A DNA stretch of 64,000 nt from Hyphomicrobiales bacterium (GTDB lineage Bacteria > Pseudomonadota > Alphaproteobacteria > Rhizobiales > Beijerinckiaceae): positions 81,212 through 145,211 of the forward strand of contig JAPLOU010000040.1 of assembly GCA_026400535.1 (NCBI GenBank). Reading direction: 5' to 3'. The translations under genes were made by a program, and so were the position numbers. The notes under the pieces are model-generated. The model was not told where the DNA came from and made no database searches. It was given only the letters and a program-made list of their open reading frames with translations. This document shows positions 35,691 to 44,648 of this stretch, piece after piece. Each line of letters begins with the position of its first letter. Position 1 is the stretch's first letter.

Positions 35691-36950
35691 TCAAAGAACA
35701 AACATCGCGACCGCCGCCGCCGCCATCACCGCCGTGGCCAGCCAGCCCATGATCTTGAGCCCGAGTGGCGCGACGAACGGGCCGAGGTGCTTGCGGTTCG
35801 ACACGACGATCATCGTGGCGATCATCAGCGGCACCGCGATCACCCCGTTCAGAACGGCACTCCAGAACAGGGCCTTGATCGGGTCGATCGGCAGGAACAG
35901 CATCAGAAGACCAAGCGCGAAGGCCAGCGCGATGACGCCATAGAAGGCTTTGGCGTTCTGCGGCTTCTGTTCGAGTCCGATGCGCCAGCCGCGCAATTCA
36001 CCAATCGCATAGGCGGCGGAGCCCGCCAGCACCGGCAGCGCCAGAAGCCCGGTGCCGATGATCCCGAGGCTGAACAACAGGAAGGCGAACTCGCCCGCGA
36101 TCGGCCGTAGCGCCTGCGCGGCATCCGCCGATGTCGCGATATCGGTGATCCCGGCGGTGTGAAGGGTCACGGCCGTGGTCAGGACAATGAAGAACGAGAT
36201 CACGCTCGAAAATCCCATGCCGACATAGGTGTCCCAGGCGATCCGGTCGAGCTCCGCCGGTGCCTGCTCGGGGTGATCAAGCAGAGAACCATCACCAGCC
36301 AGCATCGCGTCTTCCACTTCCTCGGCACTCTGCCAGAAGAACATGTAAGGGCTGATCGTGGTGCCGAAAACGGCGACGATCGCGATCATGGCCTCCCGCG
36401 AAAAGGTCAGCGACGGCCACAATGCGCCGCGCACGACCGCGACCCAGTCGATGGCGACGAAGAACACGACGCCGACATAAGCGAGCAGGCTCAGCGTCAG
36501 CCATTTGAGCACATGCACATAGCGGTGATAGGGCACGAAGACCTGCAACAGCATCGAACCAGCCGCGAACACCACGGCGAAGGCGATTTCACCCCAACCC
36601 AGAACCAGCCGTGCCGCTGCGCCCATCGCCGCAAGATCAGCGCCGATGTTCACCGTATTGGCGACAAACAGCAGAAAGACGATCACATGCACCAGCCAGC
36701 GCGGCAGCACATGGGCCATGTTGGCGGCAAGGCCCTCGCCGGTGACGCGCCCGATCCGCGCACAGATGGCCTGGATCGCGGTCATCAGCGGATAGGTCAG
36801 CGCGACCGTCCACATCAGGCTGAAGCCGAACTGCGCCCCCACCTGCGAATGCGTGGCGATGCCACCCGGATCGTCGTCCGCAGCGCCGGTGATGAGGCCA
36901 GGGCCAAGACGCCGAAACCAGGATGTGCTCGGCGGTTTGGCTTCGGTCAT
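35691..36950 (-). CDS. Nramp-related divalent metal transporter
   Basis: 419-aa, about 11-helix protein of the Nramp/SLC11 superfamily. The unwound first helix reads GAADDDPGGIATHSQVGA, so the canonical DPGN has become DPGG, and the helix-6 MPH motif is replaced by GTTISPYMFFWQSAEEVED. Both changes put it outside classical Mn/Fe MntH proteins and closer to Nramp-related proteins, some of which carry Mg2+; metal choice is therefore open. It is followed by the VIT-like gene. ATG 36950 gives MTEAKPP. Confidence 0.88.
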   Translation of the reverse strand: MTEAKPPSTSWFRRLGPGLITGAADDDPGGIATHSQVGAQFGFSLMWTVALTYPLMTAIQAICARIGRVTGEGLAANMAHVLPRWLVHVIVFLLFVANTVNIGADLAAMGAAARLVLGWGEIAFAVVFAAGSMLLQVFVPYHRYVHVLKWLTLSLLAYVGVVFFVAIDWVAVVRGALWPSLTFSREAMIAIVAVFGTTISPYMFFWQSAEEVEDAMLAGDGSLLDHPEQAPAELDRIAWDTYVGMGFSSVISFFIVLTTAVTLHTAGITDIATSADAAQALRPIAGEFAFLLFSLGIIGTGLLALPVLAGSAAYAIGELRGWRIGLEQKPQNAKAFYGVIALAFALGLLMLFLPIDPIKALFWSAVLNGVIAVPLMIATMIVVSNRKHLGPFVAPLGLKIMGWLATAVMAAAAVAMFVL

Positions 36951-37103
36951 TCCGCAGCCTCCATCTTTAGCGCATCCATCGGCGCGCGCGCTTCAACCCG
37001 ATAAACGTGCAAGCCCTTGCGGTCCGAGGTCGGCATGCCGACGCCCGAACAATCGATGCCGATGGTGCTGACGAAAGCCGTTACTGTGCGCAGCGGTCCT
37101 CGA

Positions 37104-38225
37104 TCAGAGTGGATAGCGCAGGATCGCGGCAAGCGGTGCGTTGCCGGGAACATCACCCTTGCGCACGCCAAGAACCTTTGCTCCCGCCAAGATAGCACGC
37201 CCGGTGATCTCGTCGATCACATCATAGCTGCCCGCGCTGGCGGCCGCGGCCAATGACACCTTGCCCTCGATGTCGTCCACGGTGCCGGGAAGCACCTTAT
37301 CGATATCGACGAGCAGCAGTTCGATTGCGCCGTTGGTCGCCGCCCGCGCCGCCTCGCCGATGTCGGTGGTGGCGCGCCGCTGCCCGTGCCGCGTTTTATA
37401 CAAGGTCTTGGCCATATCGGTTTCGCTCGCATAAAGCTGGTCCAGCACCTCGCGCGCAGAACTCGCCAGCACTGTATCTGCCGTCTGATCCGCGCTGATC
37501 GCAAGGCCGTGAGGGGCGATGGCGGGATAGGTGTTGACCCCGCGAAAAATCGAAGCAAGCGGCTCGACGGCGGCGACAATCAGCGGCGTCTCGCGGCCCG
37601 CCAGGACCGCGCGCAAGGCGCTATCGACCTGGCGCGCGAACTGCCGCAACAGCGTTTTCTGCCCTTCCGAGCCATGAATGCGCCCGCTTGCCGAGCGATC
37701 GTTGACCGATGCGCGGCCGGTTGCATCGGCGGCACTCTTGGGCAGATCAGGAATACGGACCCGAGACGGTGGCGCGTCGGCAAACACTTCCACGAGCCGA
37801 ACCGCATTCTCCGACAGCGCCAGCACGAACGCGTGTTGCGGAAACGCAATAGCGCGCAGGAGCGGCTTCAGGTGGAACCGGTCTGAAACCTCGACGGTGT
37901 CTGTGATGGCCGTCGCAAGGCGAAAGGTGCGGACGGCATCGGGCGTGGCAAGCACAGCGAGGCTGTGCGCCTGGAATTGCCAGAACGCATCGTCCTCGCC
38001 GAGCGCGGCGAGTTCCGCCGCAAGCAGAGCACGGCGTCGCTTGTCGAATCCGCTGGCGTCCAGTTGTTCAAGCGCCGTCTTCGTCAGGTTGGCGAAGGCG
38101 ATCCGGCTCGCCTTCACATGCTGAGTTTGCGGTGTGGTCGAGAGAAAGATCGAAACGCAGGCGTCGGAGCGCAGGCCGATGAGCGAACGGATTTCGGGAA
38201 GCGTGGGAATGTCTATATGCAACAA
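37104..38225 (-). CDS. baeRF11-type (eRF1-like) protein
   Basis: About 373 aa matching the bacterial archaeo-eukaryotic release factor-like family 11. Landmarks: HIDIPTLPEIRSLIGLR at the start, DRFHLKPLLRAIAFPQHAFV, SASGRIHGSEGQKTLLRQFA, AAVEPLASIFRGVNTYP and LLLVDIDKVLPGTVDD with C-terminal AAILRYPL. The group is related to eRF1/Pelota, but its bacterial role is not established; ribosome rescue under stress is a proposal. TTG 38225 with GAAAGGGA eight bases upstream gives the family-typical N terminus; ATG 38258 is the alternative. It lies upstream of the Nramp-like gene on the same strand. Confidence 0.82.
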   Translation of the reverse strand: MLHIDIPTLPEIRSLIGLRSDACVSIFLSTTPQTQHVKASRIAFANLTKTALEQLDASGFDKRRRALLAAELAALGEDDAFWQFQAHSLAVLATPDAVRTFRLATAITDTVEVSDRFHLKPLLRAIAFPQHAFVLALSENAVRLVEVFADAPPSRVRIPDLPKSAADATGRASVNDRSASGRIHGSEGQKTLLRQFARQVDSALRAVLAGRETPLIVAAVEPLASIFRGVNTYPAIAPHGLAISADQTADTVLASSAREVLDQLYASETDMAKTLYKTRHGQRRATTDIGEAARAATNGAIELLLVDIDKVLPGTVDDIEGKVSLAAAASAGSYDVIDEITGRAILAGAKVLGVRKGDVPGNAPLAAILRYPL

Positions 38226-38608
38226 GATCGTGGTCCCTTTCACTGGCGTCCTGGTCATGCGGCGCACCGGACTGATGGTATATCCTTTGCACACGCCGAA
38301 TCAACGCACCAGAACCGTTCGCGTCCGGATCAGGAACGCGCTCGCTCTCACCACCGCTGGATGACAACCCGGTTGCAGGTCACGTCGCCCGCGCCCGCCG
38401 GCCAAGGATCTTGGTCCGGCTCATCCGCTGTTCGATCCCGCATATGAAACCGATCGGGAGCGGTTTTTGCCAAAACGCGCGCGATCACGGGCAGGGCGCC
38501 GATCGAGCCGGACATCCTGCACACGGAACAGCCGCGACACCATGGAACCTTCGCGCTTCCCAGGCGTTTGAGAGGTTGCTGCGCTCTCGCGACACGACGG
38601 GAAAGACC
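38226..38608. other. Intergenic region between baeRF11-like and cupin genes
   Basis: 383 bases of divergent spacer. It holds the second copy of the 29-bp repeat (38354-38382) and the presumed promoters of both genes; no gene supported. Confidence 0.5.
38354..38382 (+). repeat. 29-bp dispersed repeat, copy 2
   Basis: CCGCTGGATGACAACCCGGT followed by TGCAGGTCA; two mismatches to 30775-30803. It lies 227 bases upstream of the cupin gene. Confidence 0.6.
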
Positions 38609-39004
38609 ATGAAGGGCTTCATCGACAACATACAAGAGCGTGCCAAGGACAACGAAGATTTTCGTCACGTCCTTTACACGGGCAAGCACCTGCAACTGGT
38701 GCTGATGGCACTCAAGCCGCAAGAGGAGATCGGAGGCGAGGTGCACAACGTCCGCGACCAGTTTTTCAGGGTCGAGAAGGGCAAGGGGCAGATCGTCATC
38801 GATGGCGTCATCCGCAAAATCAAGAAGGATGACGCGATCGTGGTGCCGGCTGGTGCGCGACACAACCTGATCAACTCAGGCAAGACGCCGCTCAAGCTCT
38901 CCACGCTCTATGGCCCGCCAAACCATCTTGACCAGCTGATCCAGGCAACAAGGCAAGAGGCCGCTGCTTCGAAAGAGACGTTTGCAGGGGTGACAACCGA
39001 ATAG
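38609..39004 (+). CDS. Cupin-domain protein
   Basis: 131-aa single-domain cupin. Motif 1 is EEIGGEVHNVRDQFFRVEKG, with Glu and His metal ligands; motif 2 is VVPAGARHNLINSG, with the second His. There is no signal peptide, so it is cytoplasmic. Start ATG 38609 follows GGGAAAG. Such small cupins resemble mannose-6-phosphate isomerase-like or stress-associated dioxygenase-type proteins; the specific reaction is unknown. It faces away from the metal/baeRF11 block. Confidence 0.85.
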   Translation: MKGFIDNIQERAKDNEDFRHVLYTGKHLQLVLMALKPQEEIGGEVHNVRDQFFRVEKGKGQIVIDGVIRKIKKDDAIVVPAGARHNLINSGKTPLKLSTLYGPPNHLDQLIQATRQEAAASKETFAGVTTE

Positions 39005-39085
39005 ATGCGACACCCATCATCGACCGCCATCCGTCCCGGTCGCAAGATCGCCTGCGGCCCGTGACCCTGAAACAGGAGAATGACG

Positions 39086-39505
39086 ATGAGATGGTCCCGA
39101 TTGAGACTGTGGCTGGGCACGATATGCGTGCTCTCAGTTGCGTCCATGATACCCGCCATGGCCCAGACGAGCGCGCCCGATGAGGCCATGCGGACCATCG
39201 CCGCGCGCTCGGTGGGCATGCCGGAGAGCTCCTTCGAGGTATCGAGCAGCGGAACAGTGATCACGGTCCTGCGTGTGAACAGCACGATGAATGCCTCATC
39301 ACACCAGGGCCGGAACAATGAGGCGGCCGAGATTGCAAAGGCGCTCACTGACGCCTTCGGGCGCAAGGCTGCGCACTATGAGGGCATCCAGTCAATCAGC
39401 GTGGACTATGTCGAGCGCGTTGGCACGCAAACGAAGGACATCCTGATTGATCGGATCGATTTCAGAAAGACCGCTGCCGGACAGTTCGAGCTGCATATCA
39501 CCTGA
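39086..39505 (+). CDS. Small secreted protein of unknown function
   Basis: 139 aa with a classical Sec signal (basic MRWSRLRLW, hydrophobic core, cleavage after AMA-QT near residue 26). The mature part of about 110 residues has an alternating beta-like pattern (VSSSGTVITVLRVNS, IQSISVDYVERVG, ILIDRIDFRKTAAG) with one long helix (EAAEIAKALTDAFGRKA). The family is not recognised; it is probably periplasmic. ATG 39086 is seven bases from CAGGAG; ATG 39080 is too close to it. Confidence 0.78.
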   Translation: MRWSRLRLWLGTICVLSVASMIPAMAQTSAPDEAMRTIAARSVGMPESSFEVSSSGTVITVLRVNSTMNASSHQGRNNEAAEIAKALTDAFGRKAAHYEGIQSISVDYVERVGTQTKDILIDRIDFRKTAAGQFELHIT

Positions 39506-39774
39506 TTGTTGCGTTCCGGCCGCCGCGCAGGGTTGAGCTGCGGGCCGGCGATTCATCGCGTCGGCGTGGCTTCACAAGGCCATGCGACAACCGCAGCCGC
39601 TCTCAGCCAGAAGCATCAGGCGCGATCTGGGGCCCGTGCCCGCTCATTGCAACACCGCCTTGCACGCGGCGTCCTTTGACACCGGACCGAAAGCTGCCAG
39701 TGTTGCAGCGCGGCGCGAACGGCCAGCTTGCGCTTGGCCGTTTTGCCGGCGGACCATCCGGGAGCATGATCACG

Positions 39775-41379
39775 ATGACGATGCAGCGACGGACCCTTCT
39801 GGCTGGCGCTGGCGCCGTCGGCGCGGCGGCGCTGACACGCAAGGCCCGCGCCCAGGGCGCGCCAATGCCCCGCTCAGGCGGCATCCTGACGGTCGCCGCC
39901 GATACCGAGCCACGCAATCTGAACCCCGCCATGGTGGCCTCGAACGGGGTGTTCTACGTCGCCTCGAAAGTCATTGAACCGCTTGCGGAAATGACCACGC
40001 AGGGCGACGGCCTTGCGCCACGCCTCGCGACGCACTGGGAGGGCACGCCTGACGGGCGCTCGGTCACCTTCACCTTGCGCGAGGGCGTGAGCTGGCATGA
40101 CGGCAGGCCGTTCAGCTCCGCGGATGTGGCGTTTTCGGCGATGCGCCTGTGGAAGCCCCTGCAGAATCTCGGGCGGGTCGTGTTCAAGGCCCTCGAGTCC
40201 GTCGACACGCCCGACGCCCGCACCGCCATTTTCCGCTTCAGCGAGCCGACGCCGTTCCAGATGATCCGCAATGCTGTGCCGGGCCTCGCCAGCGTCGTGC
40301 CACGGCACCTTTACGAGGTTGGGGACATCGCCGCCAATCCGGCCAACACCAGGCTGGTTGGCACAGGCCCGTTCCGGTTTGCCGAACATCGACCAGGCGA
40401 GGTCTACCGGCTCGAGAAGAATCCCTCCTACTGGGAAGCGGGCCGACCCTATCTCGACCAGATCATCTTTCGGGTCCTGCCGGACCGGGGCGCGATCGCC
40501 GCGGCGCTCGAGGCGAACCAGATCCAGCTGGCCGCCTTTTCAGCGGTGCCGCTCGCCGACATGGAGCGGCTGGCCAGGGTGCCCGGCATCGCGGTCATTC
40601 CGCAGGGCTATGACGGGATCACCTACCAGCTCACCGTCGAGATCAACCATCGCCGCAAGGAGTTGGCGGATGCGCGGGTGCGCCGGGCCATCGCCCATGC
40701 GATCGACCGCAGATTCGTTGTCGACACCATCTTTCTGGGTTATGCCAAACCGTCGACAGGGCCCGTTCCCGCGTTCGACAGGCAGTTCTACACGGCAGAC
40801 GTGCCATCGACGCCCTTCGACCGCCGCCGGGCGGAAGCCCTGCTGGACGAGGCAGGGCTGCCACGCGGCGCCAATGGCATGCGCTTTTCGCTGCGCCTGC
40901 TGCCGGCCCCATGGTTCGAACAGACCCGCCAGTTCGGCGACTATCTCCGGCAGGCCTTGCGCGCCGTCGGCATCGATGCGCAGATCGTCAACAACGACGC
41001 CCCGGCGCACCTGCGCGCGGTCTACACCGACCATGCCTTCGATCTTGCCATCGGCTCGCCGGTCTACCGCAACGACCCGGCCATCTCGACCACGATCCTG
41101 TACGAAAGCGGGCTGCCGGCAGGCGTTCCCTTCGCCAACCAGTATGGCTATGCCAGCGTCGACATGGACGGGCTCATCCGGCGCGCCGCCGGCACGATCG
41201 ACACCGCCGAACGCACGGCGCTGTACCAGTCCTTCCAGAAACTGGCCGGAACGGAGCTGCCGCTCATCCATGTCGCGGAATTCACCTTCATCACGGTCGC
41301 GCGGCGCTCGGTGATGAATGTGGCCAACAACCCGCGCTGGGCGACATCACACTGGGCTGACACGTGGCTGTCGTCCTGA
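39775..41379 (+). CDS. Peptide-type ABC transporter substrate-binding protein
   Basis: About 534-aa family-5 receptor. The N terminus QRRTLLAGAGAVGAAALT is a twin-arginine-like signal, cleaved near ARAQG. Diagnostic FTLREGVSWHDGRPFSSADV near residue 105 and NPSYWEAGRPYLDQIIFRVL follow. The start is uncertain among ATG 39766, 39775 and 39781; 39775 has the best distance to GGGAG. It opens a cluster with two permeases and catabolic enzymes, so the ligand is probably the compound degraded by the enzymes at 43.2-47.2 kb. Confidence 0.9.
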   Translation: MTMQRRTLLAGAGAVGAAALTRKARAQGAPMPRSGGILTVAADTEPRNLNPAMVASNGVFYVASKVIEPLAEMTTQGDGLAPRLATHWEGTPDGRSVTFTLREGVSWHDGRPFSSADVAFSAMRLWKPLQNLGRVVFKALESVDTPDARTAIFRFSEPTPFQMIRNAVPGLASVVPRHLYEVGDIAANPANTRLVGTGPFRFAEHRPGEVYRLEKNPSYWEAGRPYLDQIIFRVLPDRGAIAAALEANQIQLAAFSAVPLADMERLARVPGIAVIPQGYDGITYQLTVEINHRRKELADARVRRAIAHAIDRRFVVDTIFLGYAKPSTGPVPAFDRQFYTADVPSTPFDRRRAEALLDEAGLPRGANGMRFSLRLLPAPWFEQTRQFGDYLRQALRAVGIDAQIVNNDAPAHLRAVYTDHAFDLAIGSPVYRNDPAISTTILYESGLPAGVPFANQYGYASVDMDGLIRRAAGTIDTAERTALYQSFQKLAGTELPLIHVAEFTFITVARRSVMNVANNPRWATSHWADTWLSS

Positions 41380-41401
41380 TCCGGCGATCGGGGCGGACGG
41401 C

Positions 41402-42382
41402 ATGAACCGCAGTGCGCGGATCGTGGTACTGCGTCTGGCAGGTGCCCTGCCAACGCTGCTGATCGTCGCGCTCGCCGCTTTCGCCTTGCTCGAATTTGCC
41501 CCCGGCGATGCGGTCGATGCCTATCTGGCCGAGACCGGAGGCGACGCCGGATACGCCGCCGAATTGCGGCGCAGGCTCGGTCTGGGCGGAACCGCGTGGG
41601 AACGTCTCGCTGGCTTCCTGTTATCGCTCGCCACGCTTGATCTTGGCCGCTCGGTCGTCTTCAGCCGTCCCGTGGTCAGCGTGATCGCGGAGCGGCTGCC
41701 CAACACCCTGCTGCTGATGGCGAGCACGACCCTGTTCGCCGCCGGGCTTGGGCTTCTGGGCGGAATGCTGGCTGGAGCGCGGCCAGGCTCCTGGCGTGAC
41801 CGGGGCCTGTCGGTGACGGCCCTCGCTTTTCTCGCCATGCCGAGCTTCTGGCTTGGGCTGGTGCTCGTGGTCGCCTTCGCCGTGACCTGGCCACTCCTGC
41901 CGGTGGCGGGCCTGCGCGGCTTGACCGCGCCACCCGGCCTCGCCGCCGCCGTACTGGACACCGCCTGGCATCTGGTGCTGCCCACCATCGCGCTTGGAGC
42001 GGGCTACGTCGCATTATACCTGCGCACGCTGCGGGCCGGCATGCTCATGGCCTGGCAGGCCGATCATGTCCGCGCGGCGCAGGCCCGCGGCGTGTCAGAC
42101 GGGGCCGTGCTGTGGCGCGCGGTGACACGGCCAGCGCTGCTGCCGACCGTCGTGATCGCAGGGCAGAACATCGGCACCCTGGTGGGCGGCAGCGTCGTGG
42201 TCGAGACGGTCTTTGCCATTCCAGGCATGGGCCGTCTGGCTTACGAGGCCGTCACCGGGCGCGACACCCCGCTGCTGCTGGGCGTGATCCTGAGCGCGAC
42301 CGTTCTGGTGCTGGCGGTCAACCTGCTGGTTGATCTGCTGCTCGCCCGTCTCGACCCACGCATCGGGGTCGCCGATGCGTGA
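41402..42382 (+). CDS. ABC transporter permease (DppB type)
   Basis: 326-aa first permease: LPTLLIVALAAFALLEFAPG, DLGRSVVFSRPVVSVIAERL and EAA loop VSDGAVLWRAVTRPALLPTV. ATG 41402 lies 22 bases after the receptor stop. Its 3' end overlaps the DppC-type gene by eight bases. Confidence 0.9.
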   Translation: MNRSARIVVLRLAGALPTLLIVALAAFALLEFAPGDAVDAYLAETGGDAGYAAELRRRLGLGGTAWERLAGFLLSLATLDLGRSVVFSRPVVSVIAERLPNTLLLMASTTLFAAGLGLLGGMLAGARPGSWRDRGLSVTALAFLAMPSFWLGLVLVVAFAVTWPLLPVAGLRGLTAPPGLAAAVLDTAWHLVLPTIALGAGYVALYLRTLRAGMLMAWQADHVRAAQARGVSDGAVLWRAVTRPALLPTVVIAGQNIGTLVGGSVVVETVFAIPGMGRLAYEAVTGRDTPLLLGVILSATVLVLAVNLLVDLLLARLDPRIGVADA

Positions 42383-43205
42383 CGATCTGCTGGGCCGCGC
42401 CGCATTGACCGCCGAAGGCTTGATCGGCCTTTCGCTGCTTGTGGTGGCGGCGGCTCTGGCACTGGCTGCTCCGCTGCTGCTGCCAGGCGACCCGTTCGAC
42501 ATCGTGGCAAGACCGCTGCTGCGGCCCCTCTCCGATCCCGCTCACCTGCTTGGCACCGACCGGCTGGGCCGCGACATCCTGGCAATGATCGTCCATGGCG
42601 CGCGTCCGAGCCTCATCACGGCGCTGAGCGTGGCTGCGGTCGCGCTCGGGGTCGGGATGACCGCCGGCGCTGTGGCCGGCATGCTCGGCGGCGTCGCCGA
42701 CGAGGTCATCATGCGCCTTGCGGACGCGGTGCAGACCGTGCCCTCCTTCGTGGTCGCGCTGGCGGTCCTGTCCGTTCTCGGCCCCTCGCTGCCTGGCCTG
42801 ATCGCCGCGCTCGCGGTCAGCGCCTGGACGGCCCCGGCGCGCGTGGTGCGGTCCGAAGTCCTCAGGCTGCGCGGGGCGCCCTTCGTCGAAAGCTCGCTGC
42901 TGCTCGGCCGCGGGCGGATCCCGGTTGCCCTCACGGTCGTGCTTCCCAACGCGATCACGGTGGCGCTGGCCCTCAGTGCCGTGATCGTCGCCGGCGCCCT
43001 GCTCTCGGAAGCCGCCCTGTCCTTTCTCGGATTGGGCGATCCGAACCGCCCGAGCTGGGGCGCCCTGATCGCCGAGGGCCGGCAGGTGATGCGCACCGCG
43101 CCCCATGTCATCATCGCGCCCGGCATGGCGCTGTTCCTGACCGTGCTTGGCGTCAGCCTTGTCGGCGAAGGCCTCGCCAAAGCCCTGTCGAAACAGACCA
43201 GTTGA
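42375..43205 (+). CDS. ABC transporter permease (DppC type)
   Basis: 276-aa second permease with LLGTDRLGRDILAMIVHGAR (DppC signature) and EAA loop LLGRGRIPVALTVVLPNAIT. No ATPase gene follows; the next gene is the ATC-hydrolase-like enzyme eight bases on. The importer must borrow ATPases, most simply those of the related system at 47.3-52.3 kb. Confidence 0.9.
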   Translation: MRDDLLGRAALTAEGLIGLSLLVVAAALALAAPLLLPGDPFDIVARPLLRPLSDPAHLLGTDRLGRDILAMIVHGARPSLITALSVAAVALGVGMTAGAVAGMLGGVADEVIMRLADAVQTVPSFVVALAVLSVLGPSLPGLIAALAVSAWTAPARVVRSEVLRLRGAPFVESSLLLGRGRIPVALTVVLPNAITVALALSAVIVAGALLSEAALSFLGLGDPNRPSWGALIAEGRQVMRTAPHVIIAPGMALFLTVLGVSLVGEGLAKALSKQTS

Positions 43206-43212
43206 GGACACG

Positions 43213-43698
43213 ATGCCCGCTTCTGCCGAGACCCTGCGCAACGAATTGGCCGATGCCTTCCGCAACCGGGCGCATCTGTACCGGCTCCTGCTTGACGTGC
43301 TGGGGGAGCGTCATGGCCCCGTGGAAGCCGAGGCCGTTCTGGCCGAGGTCTGCGAACGCCGCGGCCGCGAAGTGGCGCCGATCCTGTTCAGCGGCGTTGC
43401 GATCGAGCCCGAAGCCATCGCGCGCCGCTTCCTGTCGGTCAGTCCCGATGGCGGCGACCTTTATCCGCATGAGACGCTGAAAGCTGGTGACGCCTTCACG
43501 ATCAGGGTCCATGCCTGCCCGCTCAAGCAGGCCTGGCAGGATGCCGGACTGCCGCCCGGCCAGGTGGCACGCCTGTGCCGGATCGCCGGCGCCTTCGACC
43601 GTGGCCTTTTCGAAGCAGCCGGGCTGGGTTTCGCAAACTCGACCTGGAGCGACGCCAGAGGCGGCGGCTGCTGTCACATCACCCTCAAGCCAGCCTGA
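43213..43698 (+). CDS. L-2-amino-thiazoline-4-carboxylate (ATC) hydrolase family protein
   Basis: 161-aa protein of the ATC-hydrolase family, named after the Pseudomonas enzyme that opens the thiazoline ring of L-ATC to N-carbamoyl-cysteine on the way to cysteine. Seen here: the helical N half (RNRAHLYRLLLDVLGE), HACPLKQAWQDAGLPPGQVA, RLCRIAGAFDRGLFEAAG and the final GGGCCHITLKP, with Cys residues typical of the family. The true substrate of most members is unknown. It sits between an importer and an N-carbamoyl-amino-acid hydrolase, which fits ring opening followed by decarbamoylation. ATG 43213 follows TTGAGGACACG. Confidence 0.8.
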   Translation: MPASAETLRNELADAFRNRAHLYRLLLDVLGERHGPVEAEAVLAEVCERRGREVAPILFSGVAIEPEAIARRFLSVSPDGGDLYPHETLKAGDAFTIRVHACPLKQAWQDAGLPPGQVARLCRIAGAFDRGLFEAAGLGFANSTWSDARGGGCCHITLKPA

Positions 43699-43710
43699 AA
43701 GGCGACCAAC

Positions 43711-44487
43711 ATGACACCTGGAACAGACCGGCTGGCCGGCCAGATCGCCGTGATCACCGGCGGAGCATCCGGCATCGGCTTCGCAAGCGCCACCCTGTTT
43801 GCCCAGGAAGGCGCCACGGTGGTGCTGGTCGACACGAACGCCGACGAACTGGCGACGGCCAGCGACGCCTTGCAACGCGACGGCGCAACCGTGCTGACCT
43901 TGCAGGGCGATGTCGGGGACGAGGCGACCGTCGAGGCCCATCGCGCCGCGATCCTGGCACGCTTCGGCAGGATTGACGTCCTGCTGGCCGCGGCCGGCTT
44001 TTCCATGGGAACGGCCACTCCCGATACAACGCTCGAGGCCTGGGATGCGGTCATCCGGACCAACCTGACCGGGTCCTTTCTGTGGTGCCGGGCTGTGCTC
44101 GGCCCCATGCGCGCAGAGCGCTCCGGTTCGATCATCCTCGTCGGCTCGCAGCTTGCCTTTGCCGGTGGGCGGGCCAATGTCGCCTACCTCGCCAGCAAGG
44201 GCGGCGTTGTCAGCCTGATGCAGGCGCTTGCGGTCGACCATGCGGCAGAGGGTATCCGGGTCAACGCCGTGATCCCGGGTGCCATCGATACACCATTGCT
44301 GCGGCGGTCCTTCGGACGCAGCCCGGATCCCGCCGCGGCAAAGGCGCGTTCGGTGGCGCGCCATCCGCTCGGACGACTTGGCCTGCCCGAGGAGGTGGCG
44401 AAGGCGGTCCTGTTCCTCGCCAGCAGCGATTCAAGCTTCACCACCGGCTCGTGCCTGCGCGCGGACGGCGGCTGGCTCGCCGGCTAA
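43711..44487 (+). CDS. SDR-family NAD(P)-dependent oxidoreductase
   Basis: 258-aa classical short-chain dehydrogenase: cofactor motif GGASGIGFA (GxxxGxG), LLAAAGFSMG near residue 90, catalytic Ser in ILVGSQLAFAGG, YLASK active-site Tyr and Lys, and C-terminal SDSSFTTGSCLRADGGW. The Asp after the second strand (VLVDTNAD) favours NAD. It is twelve bases downstream of the ATC-hydrolase-like gene, hence co-transcribed. It may oxidise a hydroxy or amino side group of the same substrate; this is inference. Confidence 0.9.
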   Translation: MTPGTDRLAGQIAVITGGASGIGFASATLFAQEGATVVLVDTNADELATASDALQRDGATVLTLQGDVGDEATVEAHRAAILARFGRIDVLLAAAGFSMGTATPDTTLEAWDAVIRTNLTGSFLWCRAVLGPMRAERSGSIILVGSQLAFAGGRANVAYLASKGGVVSLMQALAVDHAAEGIRVNAVIPGAIDTPLLRRSFGRSPDPAAAKARSVARHPLGRLGLPEEVAKAVLFLASSDSSFTTGSCLRADGGWLAG

Positions 44488-44648
44488 GCAACCGGTCGCC
44501 CTGGCACGGCCTATGCCTATGCGGATGGGCAACGCCGGGTGGCCCGGCCCGCCCTGACGTCATGGCAACAGGCGGTGGGGGCAGTTGTGCGGCGCCGCAG
44601 CCTTGTGTCTGCTGCATATAGCGAAGTCCATGGATGAGGGAGCGGTTG

